From NCBI GenBank assembly GCA_029237695.1, contig CM055275.1, positions 9,994,899-10,058,898 of the forward strand: DNA of 64,000 nt, given 5' to 3'. Below, piece by piece: positions 1 to 12,040 of the stretch. The first letter of the stretch is position 1, and each line of letters opens with the position of its first letter. The stretch is from Conchocele bisecta. Its lineage: Eukaryota; Mollusca; Bivalvia; Lucinida; Thyasiridae. The notes below the pieces were generated by a model. It ran no database searches. It saw only the letters and a list, made by a program, of their open reading frames with translations, and had not been told where the DNA came from. Position numbers and translations under genes: made by a program.

Positions 1-480
1 GTATCATATATTTGAATATCATTCCCACAAATATCATTTAAATATCTGAAAATGGTGGCCATTTTAAAAATGGACGCCACAATTGTGTATTTTTTTTAAT
101 ATTTCAAAGTTAATTTACTGTGATCTATTTGATAGTGATACACAGCCTACGGTATACCACATTAAGTGTAGATGGTATTTGGATGGATGGATACAAACAA
201 AACATAGCAGTGATTCATGTCTTTACTATCGTAGTAAGGAAATCTGTAAGATTTCTTCAGCGACCATAATTTGCATGTGATTTTATATTCGTCATATTGT
301 TCTGTGTTTTCACAAGGTTAAACTGATGGGCATGTTTACAAACTCTTAATGATGTTTAATACTGATGACTGATATGAAACATCCCGTACAGGTCTACATA
401 TATATGATATACATACATGATATTATTTGATCCACGCAATCAACATAATATGCCATCAGTTGCAGATTTACTATAAAATG
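1..480 (-). repeat. Block R copy (fragment)
   Basis: Reverse complement of the block seen at 36.9-37.4k, 56.9-57.3k and 28.0-28.2k, and in the same orientation as 3,840-4,350. It contains a single copy of the 89-bp unit (about 100-190) that is amplified at 28.2-29.7k, and an AAAATGG/CCATTTT-rich palindromic stretch near 45-85. No coding exon is visible. Confidence 0.75.
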
Positions 481-649
481 ATGATTTGTACCTGGTACAT
501 GAATAGAATAATTAATAAAATCTGGCATATACTTGTTATGTATGTATGTGCACATTTCAAATTACTGTTAAAGACAATGTGTCTCAGATATTCAATATGT
601 GAACTGAACAGGACTTATGTTGCGTGTATTTATCAGTGTGTGCATTCAC

Positions 650-1160
650 CACGAGACTGGCACAGAGCAGTACATGGAAGTGCTGCCTTATTATATTTGC
701 ACTGTCCCCTGTATCCCTTCTTACAGCGGCACCTTAAGTGATTTCGGCAAGCTTTTATAGCTCCCGGCTGAGTAGTCCAGAATAATTCCTACTCATTATC
801 GTTGTCTTTTTCCAACCCCAATCGCTTGATGATGGAAGCACCGGGGATGGAATCATCATTTGACCCCAGCTGTCTTTGTAGGTGGGATAGAATACAAGTG
901 CCCTACTCTTTTCAGTAAAAGGTTGCTTTCGCGCCTCATCAACAATATAACGACCGCTTGTCCGGTCATACAACAAAACTACAAAACAACAAAACGTTTG
1001 AGTGATTGAATCCAATCTTCTATGCAGATGCCAGTGTGTTACTTCACCATATTTGCTTCACCATAAAAGGTGTTACTTCACCATATGCCTTCCAAGTGTC
1101 CCGTACATGAGTAACATTGGTAAAGCAACAAACTTATCTGGACCCAATTTCCGTAGAATG
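650..1160 (-). pseudogene. C-terminal fragment of uncharacterised transposon-like protein family
   Basis: Minus-strand translation gives phrases typical of a long uncharacterised protein family that is abundant in cnidarian and mollusc genomes (recognised from memory). These are a LGPD..VALPM segment near 1,150-1,100, then FVVLLYDRTSG followed by EARKQ.FTEKSRAL near 980-900, then PVLPSSSDWGWKK near 850-810, then a Cys-rich CKKGYRGQC..KAALPCTALC tail near 735-660. These run in the family order but with frameshifts and lost segments, so this is a decayed copy. A fuller copy lies at 4,360-6,266 on the same strand. Confidence 0.6.
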
Positions 1161-1195
1161 ATGCGGGATGTTGCTACAAATGCATGTATGGAATA

Positions 1196-1990
1196 TTAAA
1201 GCATAAACTGAGCGTTAATTTCTAAGTCAGTGACCTTGACCTTTGGGGATAGCGGGCACCATGGGCTTTCTGCAGAATGATGCAGGATGTTGTTACAAAT
1301 GCATGTATGGAATATTAAAGCATAAACTGAGCGTTAACTTTTCCAAACACGGAACTTTCTAAGTCAGTGACCTTGACCTTTGGGGTTAGCGGGCACCATG
1401 GGCTTTCTGTAGAATGATTGGCTTTCTGTAGAATGATGCGGGATTTTGTTACAAATACATGTATAGAATATTAAAGCATAAACTGAGCGTTAATTTCTAA
1501 GTCAGTGACCTTGACCTTTGGGAATAGCGGGCACCATGGGCTTTCTGTAGAATGATGCGGGATGTTGTTACAAATGCATGCATGGAATATTAAAGCATAA
1601 ACTGAGCGTTAACTTTTCCAAACACGTAAATTGCTAAGTCAGAGACCTTGACCTTTGGGGTTTGCGGGCACCATGGGCTTTCTGTAGAATGATGCGGGAT
1701 GTTGTACAAATGCATGTATGGAATATTAAAGCATAAACTGAGCATTAACTTTTCGAAACACAGAAATTTCTAAGTCAGTGACCTTGACCTTTGATGTATA
1801 CCGAAGCATTCCATCAAGGGAAACAGAAGTTGTAATACATTAAACCGAGCGTTAACTTTTCCAAACACGGACAATTCTAAGTCAGTGACCTTGACCTTTG
1901 GGGTTAGTGGGCACAATGGGATTTCTGTAGAATGATGCGAGATGTTGTTACAAATGCATGTACATGTATGGAATATTAAAGCATTCCATT
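1196..1990. repeat. Tandem array, about 135-140 bp unit, with TGACCTTGACC core
   Basis: About six degenerate units. Each contains AAGTCAGTGACCTTGACC, a GGGCACCATGGGCTTTCTG stretch, a GAATGATGCGGGATGTTGTT stretch and GGAATATTAAAGCATAAACT. Motif spacing is roughly 107-142 bp. No coding potential is seen. Confidence 0.85.
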
Positions 1991-2264
1991 GAGGGAAACA
2001 GAAGTTACAATGAATTAACCTGAGCGTTAAGTTTTAGAAACAGAGTTAAAAGCAAAAACTTAACGTTGAATGCATGTGAAAAGTAGGTCAATGAACCATG
2101 AAAAATAGGTGAAGGTGACATGGGCTCCGTCTGTGTGAGATGGATACACCACAGTGTTGATGTATACCAAGTATGGAGGTCGTAGGAGTTATAGTTTTCT
2201 GGAAACGAAGCTAAGCGCAAAAACTTAACGTGAAACGACGCCGACGGAAAAGATATGCCTATGT

Positions 2265-2854
2265 CCTATATTTACATGTATCTACATATCGTATCTGCAC
2301 AGGTCCACATATAGCCACAATATTGTCAAAACAGTTTACCGAAACGTAATACAATAATTTACCTGTACAAATTACCTGTAATAAGTTAGTGGTCAGATAG
2401 TGGTCAGTCTGTACATTTGCACATGCTAGCAAATGCACAGGTGAATGGTTCTCCCAGTCACTATTGTTCAACCGGAGAAGGCGAGTGTTCTCTCTACATT
2501 TAAGGTGTACAGAGCACAGGAGAAAACGGGTCTTCATGCATTAATGTTCAGTTAATGTAGCAAAGAAAGAAATAGAGTTGACCTTGACAATGGAGCCCGG
2601 ATTTTTTTTTAATAATCGTATATTCATCTACATATCATAGTAAAGGTATGTTTAAAGTTTGATAACTGTAGCTCATACGGTGTTGAAGCAATGACCGTAA
2701 CACGAAAACTTAACATTGAACAATGACCGTAACACGAAAACTTAACATTGAATGATGACGACGCCGACTCGTCCGACGACGCCGACGACGCCGACGACAC
2801 CGACTCGTCCGACGACGCCGACTCGTCCGACGACACCGACGACGACGCCGACGA

Positions 2855-2885
<31 letters not shown>

Positions 2886-3110
2886 AACGCCGACGCCGAC
2901 TGCGGAAAAGCAAAACCTATGTCACACTTTCCGCTTCGAGGGTGAGACAAAAACCCAAGTGTGAGGGCTTGCGACCTTGAATAGGCTTAGCTGGGGCGGT
3001 ACGAACGTGAATTTGTCACAGGGTTGTAGAGGTCCATTGGAGCAATGCGTGTGTGAAATGTGAAGCAGATCCGAGCAAGGAAATAGAAGTTATAACCAAT
3101 TTCTCTAATG
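2265..3110 (+). repeat. Block Q, first copy
   Basis: Directly repeated at 7,130-7,910 in the same orientation. Both copies run from TCTACATAT..CAGGTCCACATATAGCC through CATGCACAGGTGAATGG and the GAC/GCC hexanucleotide tract into a GGTAGAGGTCCATTGGAGC stretch of the GACCTTGACC repeat family. The preceding 1,990-2,264 holds another copy-like stretch with AAAACTTAACGT ends. No genes are seen. Confidence 0.7.
2748..2905. repeat. GAC/GCC trinucleotide-hexanucleotide tract
   Basis: About 150 bp of GACGCC, GACGAC and interspersed ACTCGTCC. It opens reading frames of Asp/Ala, Thr/Pro or Arg in different frames. Codon context and conservation are those of a simple repeat, so no protein is called. Confidence 0.85.
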
Positions 3111-3169
3111 TTAAGTTTTGTAAAGAGACTAAGTTGAGTCCTGTAATGGTACATAACCATTCAGTATGC

Positions 3170-4350
3170 ACATAATGTTTGTTATAGGAATTAAATAAGT
3201 GTGTCACTATTCCACCAGTCCTAAACATTACACGTGCACGCTATACATATATAATCATTTATTAATATTTATTTTACTGATAGTGACTCGCGGTGGTATC
3301 AGGAATTTTCACATGCAAATGAGGCATGATATGTTTAATTGTTTGTCCTAATTAAATGTCTCATCTGAAAAAGTAATATTTTCGACAAATTATAAAGTAT
3401 GAGCATTGCCACATGAACAATCAAAATAATTACAGAGATAAATATTAATGTCGTTAACATTTTAAGTAAAACACGGTTATAGCCCCTTATATCTGTGTGG
3501 AAATTTGCGTCTGGTATAAAATGAATAATAATGATAATCAATACGTGGGTTAATGGTGAATGAATGTTTATTTTGAAAGAAAATATCTCATAGCGGAATC
3601 GTTATGTCAGAGAATTGTACATTTTGTGATACAAGCATGAAATTTGGTGCACTGTTAGGAATCATTCATTTTAACTATTTTTAGCTATAGGGACATCTCA
3701 GATTTGTCATATGACAAAAATGGCAGCCATTTTCCAAAATGGCTGTCAGCAATATTATGTGGATATGGGTAACGGGCATAATGTCACTGAAATAGAAATA
3801 AAATCATTCTTTTTTTATCTCACGATGTGTAGTATCTTATATTTGAACATCATTCCCATAAATATCATTTAAATATCTGAAAATGGTGGCCATTTTAAAA
3901 ATAGCCGCCACAATTGTGTATGTTTTTTTAATACTTCAAAGTTAATTTACTGTGATCTATTTGATAGTGATACACAGCCTACGGTATACCACATTAAGTG
4001 TAGATGGTATTTGGTAGGATGGATACAAACAAAACATAGCAGTGATTCATGTCTTTACTATCGTAGTAAGGAAATCTGTAAGATTTCTTCACCGACCATA
4101 ATTTGCATGTGATTTTATATTCGTCATATTGTTCTGTGTTTTCACAAGGTTAAACTGATGGGCATGTTTACAAACTCTTAATGATGTTTAATACTGATGA
4201 CTGATATGAAACATCCCGTACAGGTCTACATATATATGATATACATACGTGATATTATTTGATCCACGCAATCAACAAAATATGCCATCAGTTGCAGATT
4301 TACTATAAAATGATGATTTGTACCTGGTACATGAATAGTAATTGATAAAC
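3170..4350 (-). repeat. Block R copy
   Basis: Reverse complement of 56.9-57.9k and close to 37.0-38.1k. It includes the AAAATGGCTGCCATTTT-type palindromes near 3,715-3,750 and 3,885-3,915, one 89-bp unit near 3,930-4,015, and the GTACCTGGTACATG sequence near 4,320. That sequence is the uninterrupted target of the 1.7-kb insertion found at 35,218-36,933. Confidence 0.75.
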
Positions 4351-4359
4351 TCTGGCATG

Positions 4360-6266
4360 TACTTGTTATGTATGTATGTGCACATTTCAAATTACTGTTA
4401 AAGACAATGTGTCTTTTTCCAACCCCAATCGCTTGGTGATGGAAGCACCGGGGCTGGAATCATCATTTGACCCCAACTGTGACTTGATATACCACCCTTC
4501 TAGTGTGATGTATAAGCGCTGTCTTTGTAGGTGGGATATAATACAAGTGCCCTACTCTTTTCAGTAAAATGTTGCTTTCGCGCCTCATCAACAATATAAC
4601 GACCGCTTGTCCGGTCATACAACAAAACTACAAAACAACAAAACGTTTGAGTGGTTGAATCCAGTCTTCTATGCAGATGCCAAAGTGTTACTTCACCATA
4701 TTTACTTCACCATAATAGGTGTTACTTCACCATATGCCTTCCAAGTGTCCCGTACATGAGTAACATTGGTAAAGCAACACACATATCTGGACCCAATTCC
4801 CGTACCATACCATGTACGGACAAGAGCAGAATTTTCCCTGTTCCAAATGCTACCAACAACTCAATATGAAGACGCTGGACTGATATAACTGGGAAAAGGA
4901 GATTATCCGCATCTGCCCCATGACGCAATATACTGGTATTAACTTCCTCATGGGTACAGGATACAAGAGCCGACACCTTTCATGCCTGTATGCGCACAAC
5001 ATCACTATGGTATGTGCCAATGACTTGTTAGTCAGTTGCAAGCGTTGCTAGAGGTGTTGTGAGATAGACAAATAGTCTCATCTTGTTTCATCAATCCGAA
5101 GAAACTCTTGCCAGTTTTCAGAAACTGTAATTGATGGTGCTACACGTCTACGTACACGTCTGCCTCTTTTGTTTGTTTTTTGTTTGTTTGTTTGTTTGTT
5201 TGTTTGTTTGTGTGTGTTTGTTTGTTTGTTTGTTGGTGCTTAGCAGCCTATCAGCAGCTAATGCCATTTTAGGCCGGGCCAACGGGTTCGATCCAGTATT
5301 CAACCTGCTGATTTGTGGGAAAAATTCCAAAATCAGAACGGAATATTTACATAAAAAAGAAATATTTTCAGCCTTGAAATCAGAATAATCTAACCTGGTG
5401 ACAGGTCCATACCACACCAAAGCCTCCCTTGCTTCGTGTACCTGCCTTCAAACTATTTGACTTGTACTCATCCCAAACTACATGCAGCCGACTTTCATGC
5501 TGCAATTGTGAACTTATGTAGAAGCGGATGGTAGAAACACATCGGTCGCATAGTCATTAACTGTCATGATAGTGAGAAGTCAAGCAAGTTGACTATGGCA
5601 GCACCGTCAATGTTTGACAGAATCGATCGTGGAAATTGGAACATTCTCTAGCACAGGGAGCATATCTACCAAACAGCCTACGAGGTCAGATTTAGTGCCA
5701 GTTTTTATGCTGCCCATGTGTGACAAGGATGGAGGATATGCATGGTTTTCATGCGCAAACAACTCGTCAAGACTCCACATTTTATAAAGTCTAGACTAGA
5801 GAGAACAGTTATTTTTTACAGACTTTGATTTCTCATGGACTGGCTATCATCTGAAGAGGCAAAGATTGCTTCTCTTGATAGTGTCAGCAATAGAGGTTGC
5901 TTGGCTTATACGGCGATCTTGTAGATATGCCTCACATTGCTGCTGGCCAAGATTCTCAATATGTCGCACAGAAGATATTACTCCTGAATCCATAATATCG
6001 CTGGCGGCTAGGTCCAGTAGGTCTTTGCTACTATCAGTGAAAGGATTCCCCACCTCCTCTACAAGTTTCGTCAGTGAGTCCACGTCCCGAACGACTCTCT
6101 TGCAGTTCGACAGCACATTTATTCTTACATGTGCACTAATTTCCTTTATTAATACATGCCGCAATGACTTTACAGAAGATGACAAGTCACAAAAGAAGCA
6201 CGTTACATCTTCAGCCAGAACTTGGTCAACGATATTTGATTGTGTACTTACTTGACAGGTGTGCAT
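4360..6266 (-). pseudogene. Uncharacterised transposon-like protein family member, decayed
   Basis: The longest intact part is 6,266-5,847 (139 residues): a segment ending GNPFTDSSKDLLDL...HIENLGQQQCEAYLQDR...SIADTIKRSNLCLF. It is followed, after stops and shifts, by DELFAHENHAYPPSLS and TGTKSDL near 5,750-5,690. A HEEVNTSILRHGADA segment and a LLVAFGTGK...LGPDMCVALPM segment follow at about 4,960-4,760, then a FTEKSRAL piece near 4,560 and a WGWKK piece near 4,425. The segments follow the order of a widespread animal family of about 800-1,200 residues with no established function. Internal stops, frameshifts and an intervening TTTG microsatellite show it is not functional. The copy at 54,826-56,820 is nearly identical. 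Confidence 0.65.
5162..5236. repeat. TTTG/GT microsatellite
   Basis: A short (TTTG)n tract with a small GTGTG interruption, inside the decayed protein family copy. The corresponding tract in segment B (55,857-56,034) is more than twice as long and has a large CA block. Confidence 0.9.
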
Positions 6267-6723
6267 TGTCCTTAACCGTTGATTTCCTTTGTTCTCGCCG
6301 TATAGAGTTTTGATTTGTTCATACTCAGCCTACATGAGTTATGGAATTTAGCTTTCTTACGATTGAATATTATTTCAGTGCTGTCATCGTCTCTCTTCCG
6401 TAGAAAAAAATGGACGAGACCGAATGCATTTTTCCCGAAAAATCCATATTAGAATGCCAATATAATGACCTATTGCAACAAAATAGCATACTGTATTAGT
6501 TATGTTATCCTCATCAGCCGCATTCCGGCGTCCGTAAAGTCCAATTAAGTTATATATCTATTATACTTACCTTGATATGCAAATGACCCATTTATAGGCG
6601 CCTGTATATTCGACACGTGATTCGTGTTCACATTTTTTTCGCCAGATACGTGCAAGAAAGATATGTCGGTATGGTGGGCAGAACGTGTCATTACATTTAA
6701 ATATTTTATCGTTTTGGCGTACA

Positions 6724-6800
6724 CGCATGTAAGCAAGGCTTACGAAATACCCCCCCCCCCCCACGCGTGGGCCCAGGTACCCCTAAATATGTAAAAACAA
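6724..6800 (-). repeat. Recombinase-associated motif copy
   Basis: Copy of a motif that recurs next to the DIRS recombinase fragments: GTAAGC-spacer-GCTTAC, then a C-rich run, GCGTGGGCCCAGGTACC and TAAATATGTAAA. Other copies lie near 11,335, 18,880, 44,400, 51,490 and 54,330. In this copy the C run is expanded to about 14 bases. Confidence 0.6.
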
Positions 6801-6904
6801 CAAGAATTCCTCGGAATCAAATATCAAATGTCTCGCCTTGTCCTGCCGCCTTGACCTCCAGTCTGGGCCCGAAAGCAATTTTCACTGGCCCGAACATATT
6901 ATAT

Positions 6905-6966
6905 AATTATTGACTAGTGAGCCATAGAATATCAGATTATATTCTATGGCTCACTAGTCAATAATT
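6905..6966. repeat. Perfect inverted repeat (28-bp arms, 6-bp loop)
   Basis: Arms 6,905-6,932 and 6,939-6,966 are exact reverse complements, centred on CAGATT. It lies in the 1.75-kb stretch found only in segment A. The following 6,970-7,130 is AT-rich, low-complexity sequence (AAAATTAAAA-like) with no gene. Confidence 0.9.
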
Positions 6967-7129
6967 GTTTTATTATATGATAATAGTCCGTATAGACCTA
7001 ATGCTATTAGACAAAAATTGAAAAAGAATTTGAAAAATAAATGCAAAACAAAAAGTTTAAAAATTAAAATAAAAAAGTTAAAAAGTTAAAATTAAAAATT
7101 AAAAAAAATAATGCTCGCTACTGGAGCCC

Positions 7130-7910
7130 AGAATTTTTTTTTAATAGTCCTATATTTATCTACATATCTTATCTGCTCAGGTCCACATATAGCCACAATA
7201 TTGTCAAAACAGTTTACGGAAACGTAATACAATAATTTACCTGTATACATTACCTGTAATAAGTTAGTGGTCAGTTAGTGGTCAGTCTGTACATTTGCAC
7301 ATGCTAGCACATGCACAGGTGAATGGTTCTCCCAGTCAATATTGTTCAACCGGAGAAGGCGATTGTTCTCTCTACATGTAAGGTGTACAGAGCACAGGAT
7401 AAAACGGGTCTTCATGCATTAATGTTCAGTTAATGTAGCATAGAAAGAAATAGAGTTGACTTGACCATGGAGCCCGGATTTTTTTTTAATAATCGTATAT
7501 TCATCTACATATCATAGTAAAGGTATGTTTAAAGTTTGATAACTGTAGCTGATACGGTGTTGAAGCAATGACCGTAACACGAAAACTTAACATTGAACAA
7601 TGACCGTAACACGAAAACTGAACATTGAATGATGACGACGCCGACGACGACGCCGACGACGCCGACGACGACGCCAACGACGCCGTCGCCGACTCCGGAA
7701 AAGCAAAACCTATGTCTCACTTTCCACTTCGAGGGCGAGACAAAAATCCAAGTGCGTGGGCTTGTGACCTTGACTGGGCTTAGCGGGGACGGTACGAACG
7801 TGAATTTGTCACAGGGTGGTAGAGGTCCATTGGAGCAATGCGTGTGTGAAATGTGAAGCAGATCCGAGCAAGGAAATAGGAGTTATAACCAATTTCTCTG
7901 ATGTTAAGTT
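7130..7910 (+). repeat. Block Q, second copy
   Basis: Direct repeat of 2,265-3,110, including a shorter GAC/GCC tract at about 7,629-7,690. It continues into the tandem GACCTTGACC array. No coding exon is seen. Confidence 0.7.
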
Positions 7911-9365
7911 TTGTAAAGAGACTAAGTATGTGACATTGACCTCGAGATCAGCGGGGATTTATCACAGCATGATAGTAGAGCCTAAGAGGAATGCATGAAT
8001 AAAATATTAAGAATTTAATTTTCGATGAAAGAAATAGAAGTTATAACATATTTTTCTGATGTTAAGTTTTGTAAAGAGAATATGTCACCTTGACCTTGAG
8101 ATCAGCGGGGGTTGGACGGTCGTAGATTTGTCACAGCAGGATGGTACAATCTTAGAGGAATGCGTGTGTGAAAATTAAGAAGAATTTTTCATGAAGGGGG
8201 AAAACAAAAAGACGTTATAAAACTTTATTAATCCGATATGTTAAGTTTTGTAAGGAGGACTATGTCAACCTTGATATTAGGGCAATCAGCGGGGGTTGGA
8301 CGGTCTGTAGATTTGTCACAGCAGGAAGGTACAATCTTAGGATGCTGGTTAAAATATTAATTTTTCATGAAGGAAACAGACGTTAAATTATTTATCCGTT
8401 GTTTTGTAAGGAGACTATGTCACCTTGACCTTGGGATCAGCGGGGGTTGGACGGTCGTAGAATTGTCACAGCATGATGGTACAACCTAAGAGGAATGCAT
8501 GTGTGAAATATTAAGAATTTTCCATGAAGGAAATAGAAGTTATAACTGATTTCTCTGATGTTAAGTTTTGTAAAGAGAACAAGTATTTGACCTTGACCTT
8601 GGGATCAGCGGTGGTTGGACGGTCCTGGATTTGGCACAGCATGGTGGTAGAGTCTTACAGGAATGCATTTTGGATGAAGGAAATAGAATTTATAACAACA
8701 TTTCTCTGATGTTAAGTTTTGTAAAGAGCTTAGTATTTTACCTTGACCTTGGGATCAGCGGGGAATTGACGGTCGTGGATTTGCCACAGCATGGTAGTAG
8801 AGCCTTACAGGAATGCATGTGTGAAATATTAAACATTTTGGATTAAGGAAATAGAAATTATAACAATATTTCTCTGATGTTAAGTTTTGTAAAGAGACAA
8901 AGTATTTGACCTTGACCTTGGGATCAGCGGGGGTTGGACGGTCGTGGAATTGGCACAGCATAGTAGTAGAGCCTTACAGGAATGCATGTGTGAAATATTC
9001 AACATTTTGGATCAAGGAAATAGAAGTTATAACAATATTTCTCTGATGTTATGTTTTGTGAAGAGGATAATTATTTGACCTTTGAACTTGCGATAGCGGG
9101 GATTGGACGTCGTGGATTTTGGCACAGCGTGGTAGCAGAGCCCTTACAGGAATCCATGTTGTGAAATATTAAGCATTTTGGATGAAGAAAATAGAAGTTT
9201 TATAAACATTTCACTGATGTTAAGTTTTGTAAAGAGACTAAGTATTTGACCTTGACCTTGTGATCAGCGGGCGTCGGACGGTCGTGGATTTGACACAGCA
9301 TGGTAGTAGATTCTTACAGGAATGCATGTGTGAAATATTAAGCATTTTGGATGAAGGAAGTAGAA
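7760..9365. repeat. Tandem array, about 160-170 bp unit, GACCTTGACC core
   Basis: Around ten degenerate units. Each has GAAATAGAAGTTATAAC, CTGATGTTAAGTTTTGTAAA, TTGACCTTGACCTTGGGATC, GGTTGGACGGTCGTGGATTT and GGAATGCATGTGTGAAATAT. The reverse-complement array is at 53,455-54,215 in segment B with fewer units. No coding potential is seen. Confidence 0.85.
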
Positions 9366-9369
9366 GTTA

Positions 9370-9880
9370 TAATATATTCCGTGCATGCAATTTGTACTTG
9401 AAAGCGGTCAGTTTGATCGGTTAAGACTGAGCACAGGTCAGACTTCACAAACACATTCCCAGATTTTGTGCACGAGCACGCTGAATGTGCTCAGCATGTT
9501 GTATAACCCTTAGAATACAGGAAACACAAATTATAGTTGGCTGTTGTTTTGTGTTTTGTTTTCTTTCTAAGACAAACATGGTTTCATAATAATTTCCTTT
9601 GTCAACCATGGTGTTGATCGGTGCAAGGTATTCCACGGTTTCAGTCCGCTCCCTTCCCCGTACGTATTGGTTAGTCATATTTATCATAGTTGTTAATGAG
9701 AGAAATGAAAAACAAACAGCAGACGACGAAATTTAATTCAGCATTGAAAGTGATAATCATGGGTCCCTATTTCTGTGCCATCAAAGTCACAGGCACCCGT
9801 CTCAGAGACAATTCTAATAATAATATCTATAAAGAGACATTATTAGAATCGTCTCAGAAACGGGTTCCTGTGATCAAAGT
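9370..9880 (-). other. Intronic flank of the TSP1 exon (duplicated sequence)
   Basis: No gene is seen. It is near-identical to 17,135-17,620 in the same orientation, and to 45,685-46,205 and 52,955-53,455 inverted. It ends in a short inverted repeat around TCTCAGAGACAATTCTAATA / TTATTAGAATCGTCTCAGAA. It marks the downstream flank carried along when the TSP1 exon was tandemly duplicated. Confidence 0.7.
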
Positions 9881-9883
9881 TAC

Positions 9884-10135
9884 CTTGTGGAGTTGTGGGC
9901 GGTGGAGTTGCGGGCACTGGCGTCGTTGTTGTTGTTGTTGTCGTTGTTGTGGTGGTAGGGGTCGTTGGACAAGCTTGCGTGTTACAGTTTGTTGTCTGTT
10001 TATTGGAGCCAACACACTGTTTGCCGCCATTCGCAGGCTGTGGGTTCGTACAAGACCTGTGCTGGAAGTGGGTGCCGGTGCCACAACTTTTTGTACATGG
10101 GGAGTATGACTCCCAATGTGTCCACCCGCCATCGA
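9884..10135 (-). CDS. TSP type-1 domain exon with Thr-rich tail (segment A copy 2)
   Basis: A 252-bp exon between TTTCAG and GTAACT splice borders, phase 1 at both ends. It encodes a thrombospondin type-1 repeat with WTHWES, six cysteines in the order SPC, SCGTG, RSC, CVG, NC, AC, then a Thr/Pro linker. Compared with segment B (52,699-52,953) it is one codon shorter in the Thr run and has Lys for the Thr before SCGTG, but the frame is open. TSP1 repeats in secreted and cell-surface proteins bind matrix components. Longer plus-strand frames over this exon are antisense shadows. Confidence 0.75.
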
Positions 10136-10459
10136 CTGAAATTGCATAAGCACAGTCAGAGGTGGGGAATATTCAATATATATCCTGAAATCAGGATTTG
10201 AGGTTCCTGATATTTGCTGATAAATCCATATTTATACACTCATAATATATGCTGCAATTGTATATTACCTATCATTGCAGGGTGATCTCTGTATGCTGTA
10301 ACTGGTCCAACGGCTATATCTGAAACTCAACCCGGCTCCACTCCCACCATGCATATGATACATGTGTAACATGCACTAACTACCATAGTACCGGTACTAT
10401 ACGCACATATCACATTCATATACATAAAACATGAATAACATATTTGCACCTCATTGGGA

Positions 10460-10730
10460 GTAACTGTAGCTGAATTTCATCAGATCAACATGTGCCACAG
10501 AGTTGAGCCAACGTAGGACGACTAGAGAGAGTTGAGTCATGGGCACCAGACTCGAAGAGGTGAGTCGCCGTAGGATGACTAGAGTGAGTTGAGTCCATGA
10601 GCACACGACTCGAAATAGGTGAGCCGCAGTAGGACACAACCCAAATGAGTTAGCAATGGAAAGAGCACAAATACGACTAGAATGAGATTAGCCGCCGTGT
10701 AGCGACGAGAGCGAGGTCAATGTAAGACCA
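10460..10730 (-). repeat. Minisatellite, about 50-58 bp unit
   Basis: Three to four degenerate units with GACTCGAAGAGGTGAGTCGC, GTAGGACGACTAGAG and GAGTTGAGTCATGGGCAC. The reverse-complement array is at 52,090-52,345. It sits between the recombinase remnant and the TSP1 exon in this duplicate. The other duplicate (18,190-18,300) keeps only a trace. Confidence 0.75.
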
Positions 10731-10769
10731 GAATGGGTTGGGTCGTGCGTACGACCAGTATATCTAAGT

Positions 10770-11320
10770 TGAGTTAACAACTAGAACATGACTAACGTGC
10801 ACTAGAATGTGCAGCTTGCAATAGAATGCGAATGCAATATAATGTCTAGAGCGAGGTGGGCCGAGTCTACTGACTAGAAAGAGGTGAGTCGCTTCCGGCG
10901 AGTCGAATGAATGACAGAATGGCGTCTCGAGAAGTCTGGCAAATGCTTGACTGATGCAGCACCGAACTCTACATATGCAATAATTTATCTGAAAGGGGGC
11001 AAAATATTCCAAAACGAATTGATATTTCTTTTACAATATAGCAGTGAGTGCCCCAAGAGGATACATCCTTGCACTTCAAACAAGAATCTGAGTTATTGCT
11101 CAATTATTTAACTGCGAACTCCCCAAATCGAAGGAAGCCGAAATACACCAGTGAGCACATACATTGTAGCGTCAAATCCAACATTGGAGCAAAAACTCCT
11201 GAATGCAAAAAATCACATATCTGACTGAGGACGTTGTAGTGATGGGCTTCTGGTATGTGCAGTATCCCCTTGGCTTCGTTTTACACCACGCAGAATACAT
11301 AGAAGTCTATACATACCAGA
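10770..11320 (-). pseudogene. DIRS-type tyrosine recombinase fragment
   Basis: Minus-strand reading gives SQICD, LDLTLQCM, FGFLR.GEFAVK and SSWGTHC segments, matching the recombinase fragment at 18,310-18,789. Here GEFAVK is followed directly by a stop, and a base is lost in the PITYN region near 11,240, so it is more decayed. The family is the integrase-like recombinase that DIRS retrotransposons use in place of a DDE integrase. It is the inverted counterpart of 51,527-52,079. Confidence 0.6.
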
Positions 11321-11394
11321 AATAGATTGGTCAGTAAGCGAGGCTTACGGAATACCACCCGCGTGGGCCCAGGTACCCCTAAATATGTAAAAAA

Positions 11395-12000
11395 AAATTT
11401 CCAAGTGTGTGGTATTGTGACCTTCACTGGTCTTAGCGGGTACGGCACGAATGTGAATCTGTCACAGGGTGGTAGAGGTCCATTGGAGCAATACGTGTGT
11501 GAAATGTGAAGTAGATCCGAGCAAGGAAATAGAAGTTATAACCAATTTCTCGGATGTTAAGTTTTGTAAAGATACTAAGTATGTGACCTTGACCTCGAGA
11601 TCAGCGGGGATTTATCACAGCATGATAGTAGAGCCTTAGAGGAATGCATGCATGGAATATTAAAAATTGTCAATGAAAGAAATAGAAGTTATAACATATT
11701 TCTCTGATGTTAAGTTTTGTAAAGAGACTATGTCACATTGACCTTGGGATCAGCGGGCGTTTGACGGTCGTTGATTTGGCACAGCATGTTAAAAAAAAAG
11801 TTAAATATTAAGAATTTTCCATGAAGGAAATAGAAGTTATAACTTATTTCTCTGATGTTAAGTTTTGTAAAGAGACCAAGTATTTGACCTTGACCTTGGG
11901 ATCAGCGGGGGTTGGACATTCGTGGATTTGGCACATCATGTTAGTAGAGTCTTACAGGAATGCACGTGTGAAATATTAAGCATTTTGGAAGAAGGAAATA
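11395..12000. repeat. GACCTTGACC tandem array interrupting a DIRS element
   Basis: About four units of the same family as 7,760-9,365, between the reverse transcriptase and recombinase remnants. A GGAC microsatellite at about 12,005-12,040 joins it to the reverse transcriptase. The counterpart is 50,815-51,440. Confidence 0.8.
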
Positions 12001-12040
12001 GAAGTTACGGACGGACGGACGGACGGACGGATGGACGGGA

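Noticed and set aside
2624..2964. Asp-rich, Arg-rich and Thr/Pro-rich frames
   Set aside because: All are translations of the GAC/GCC simple repeat in different frames.
5866..6255. 129-codon frame opposite the 139-residue frame
   Set aside because: The opposite strand matches a known protein family and is continued by further family segments, so this is a shadow. Same for 54,837-55,226.
9690..10109. 139-codon plus-strand frame with Cys/Arg-rich stretch
   Set aside because: It is antisense to the TSP1 exon and its Thr tail, which have clean splice borders.
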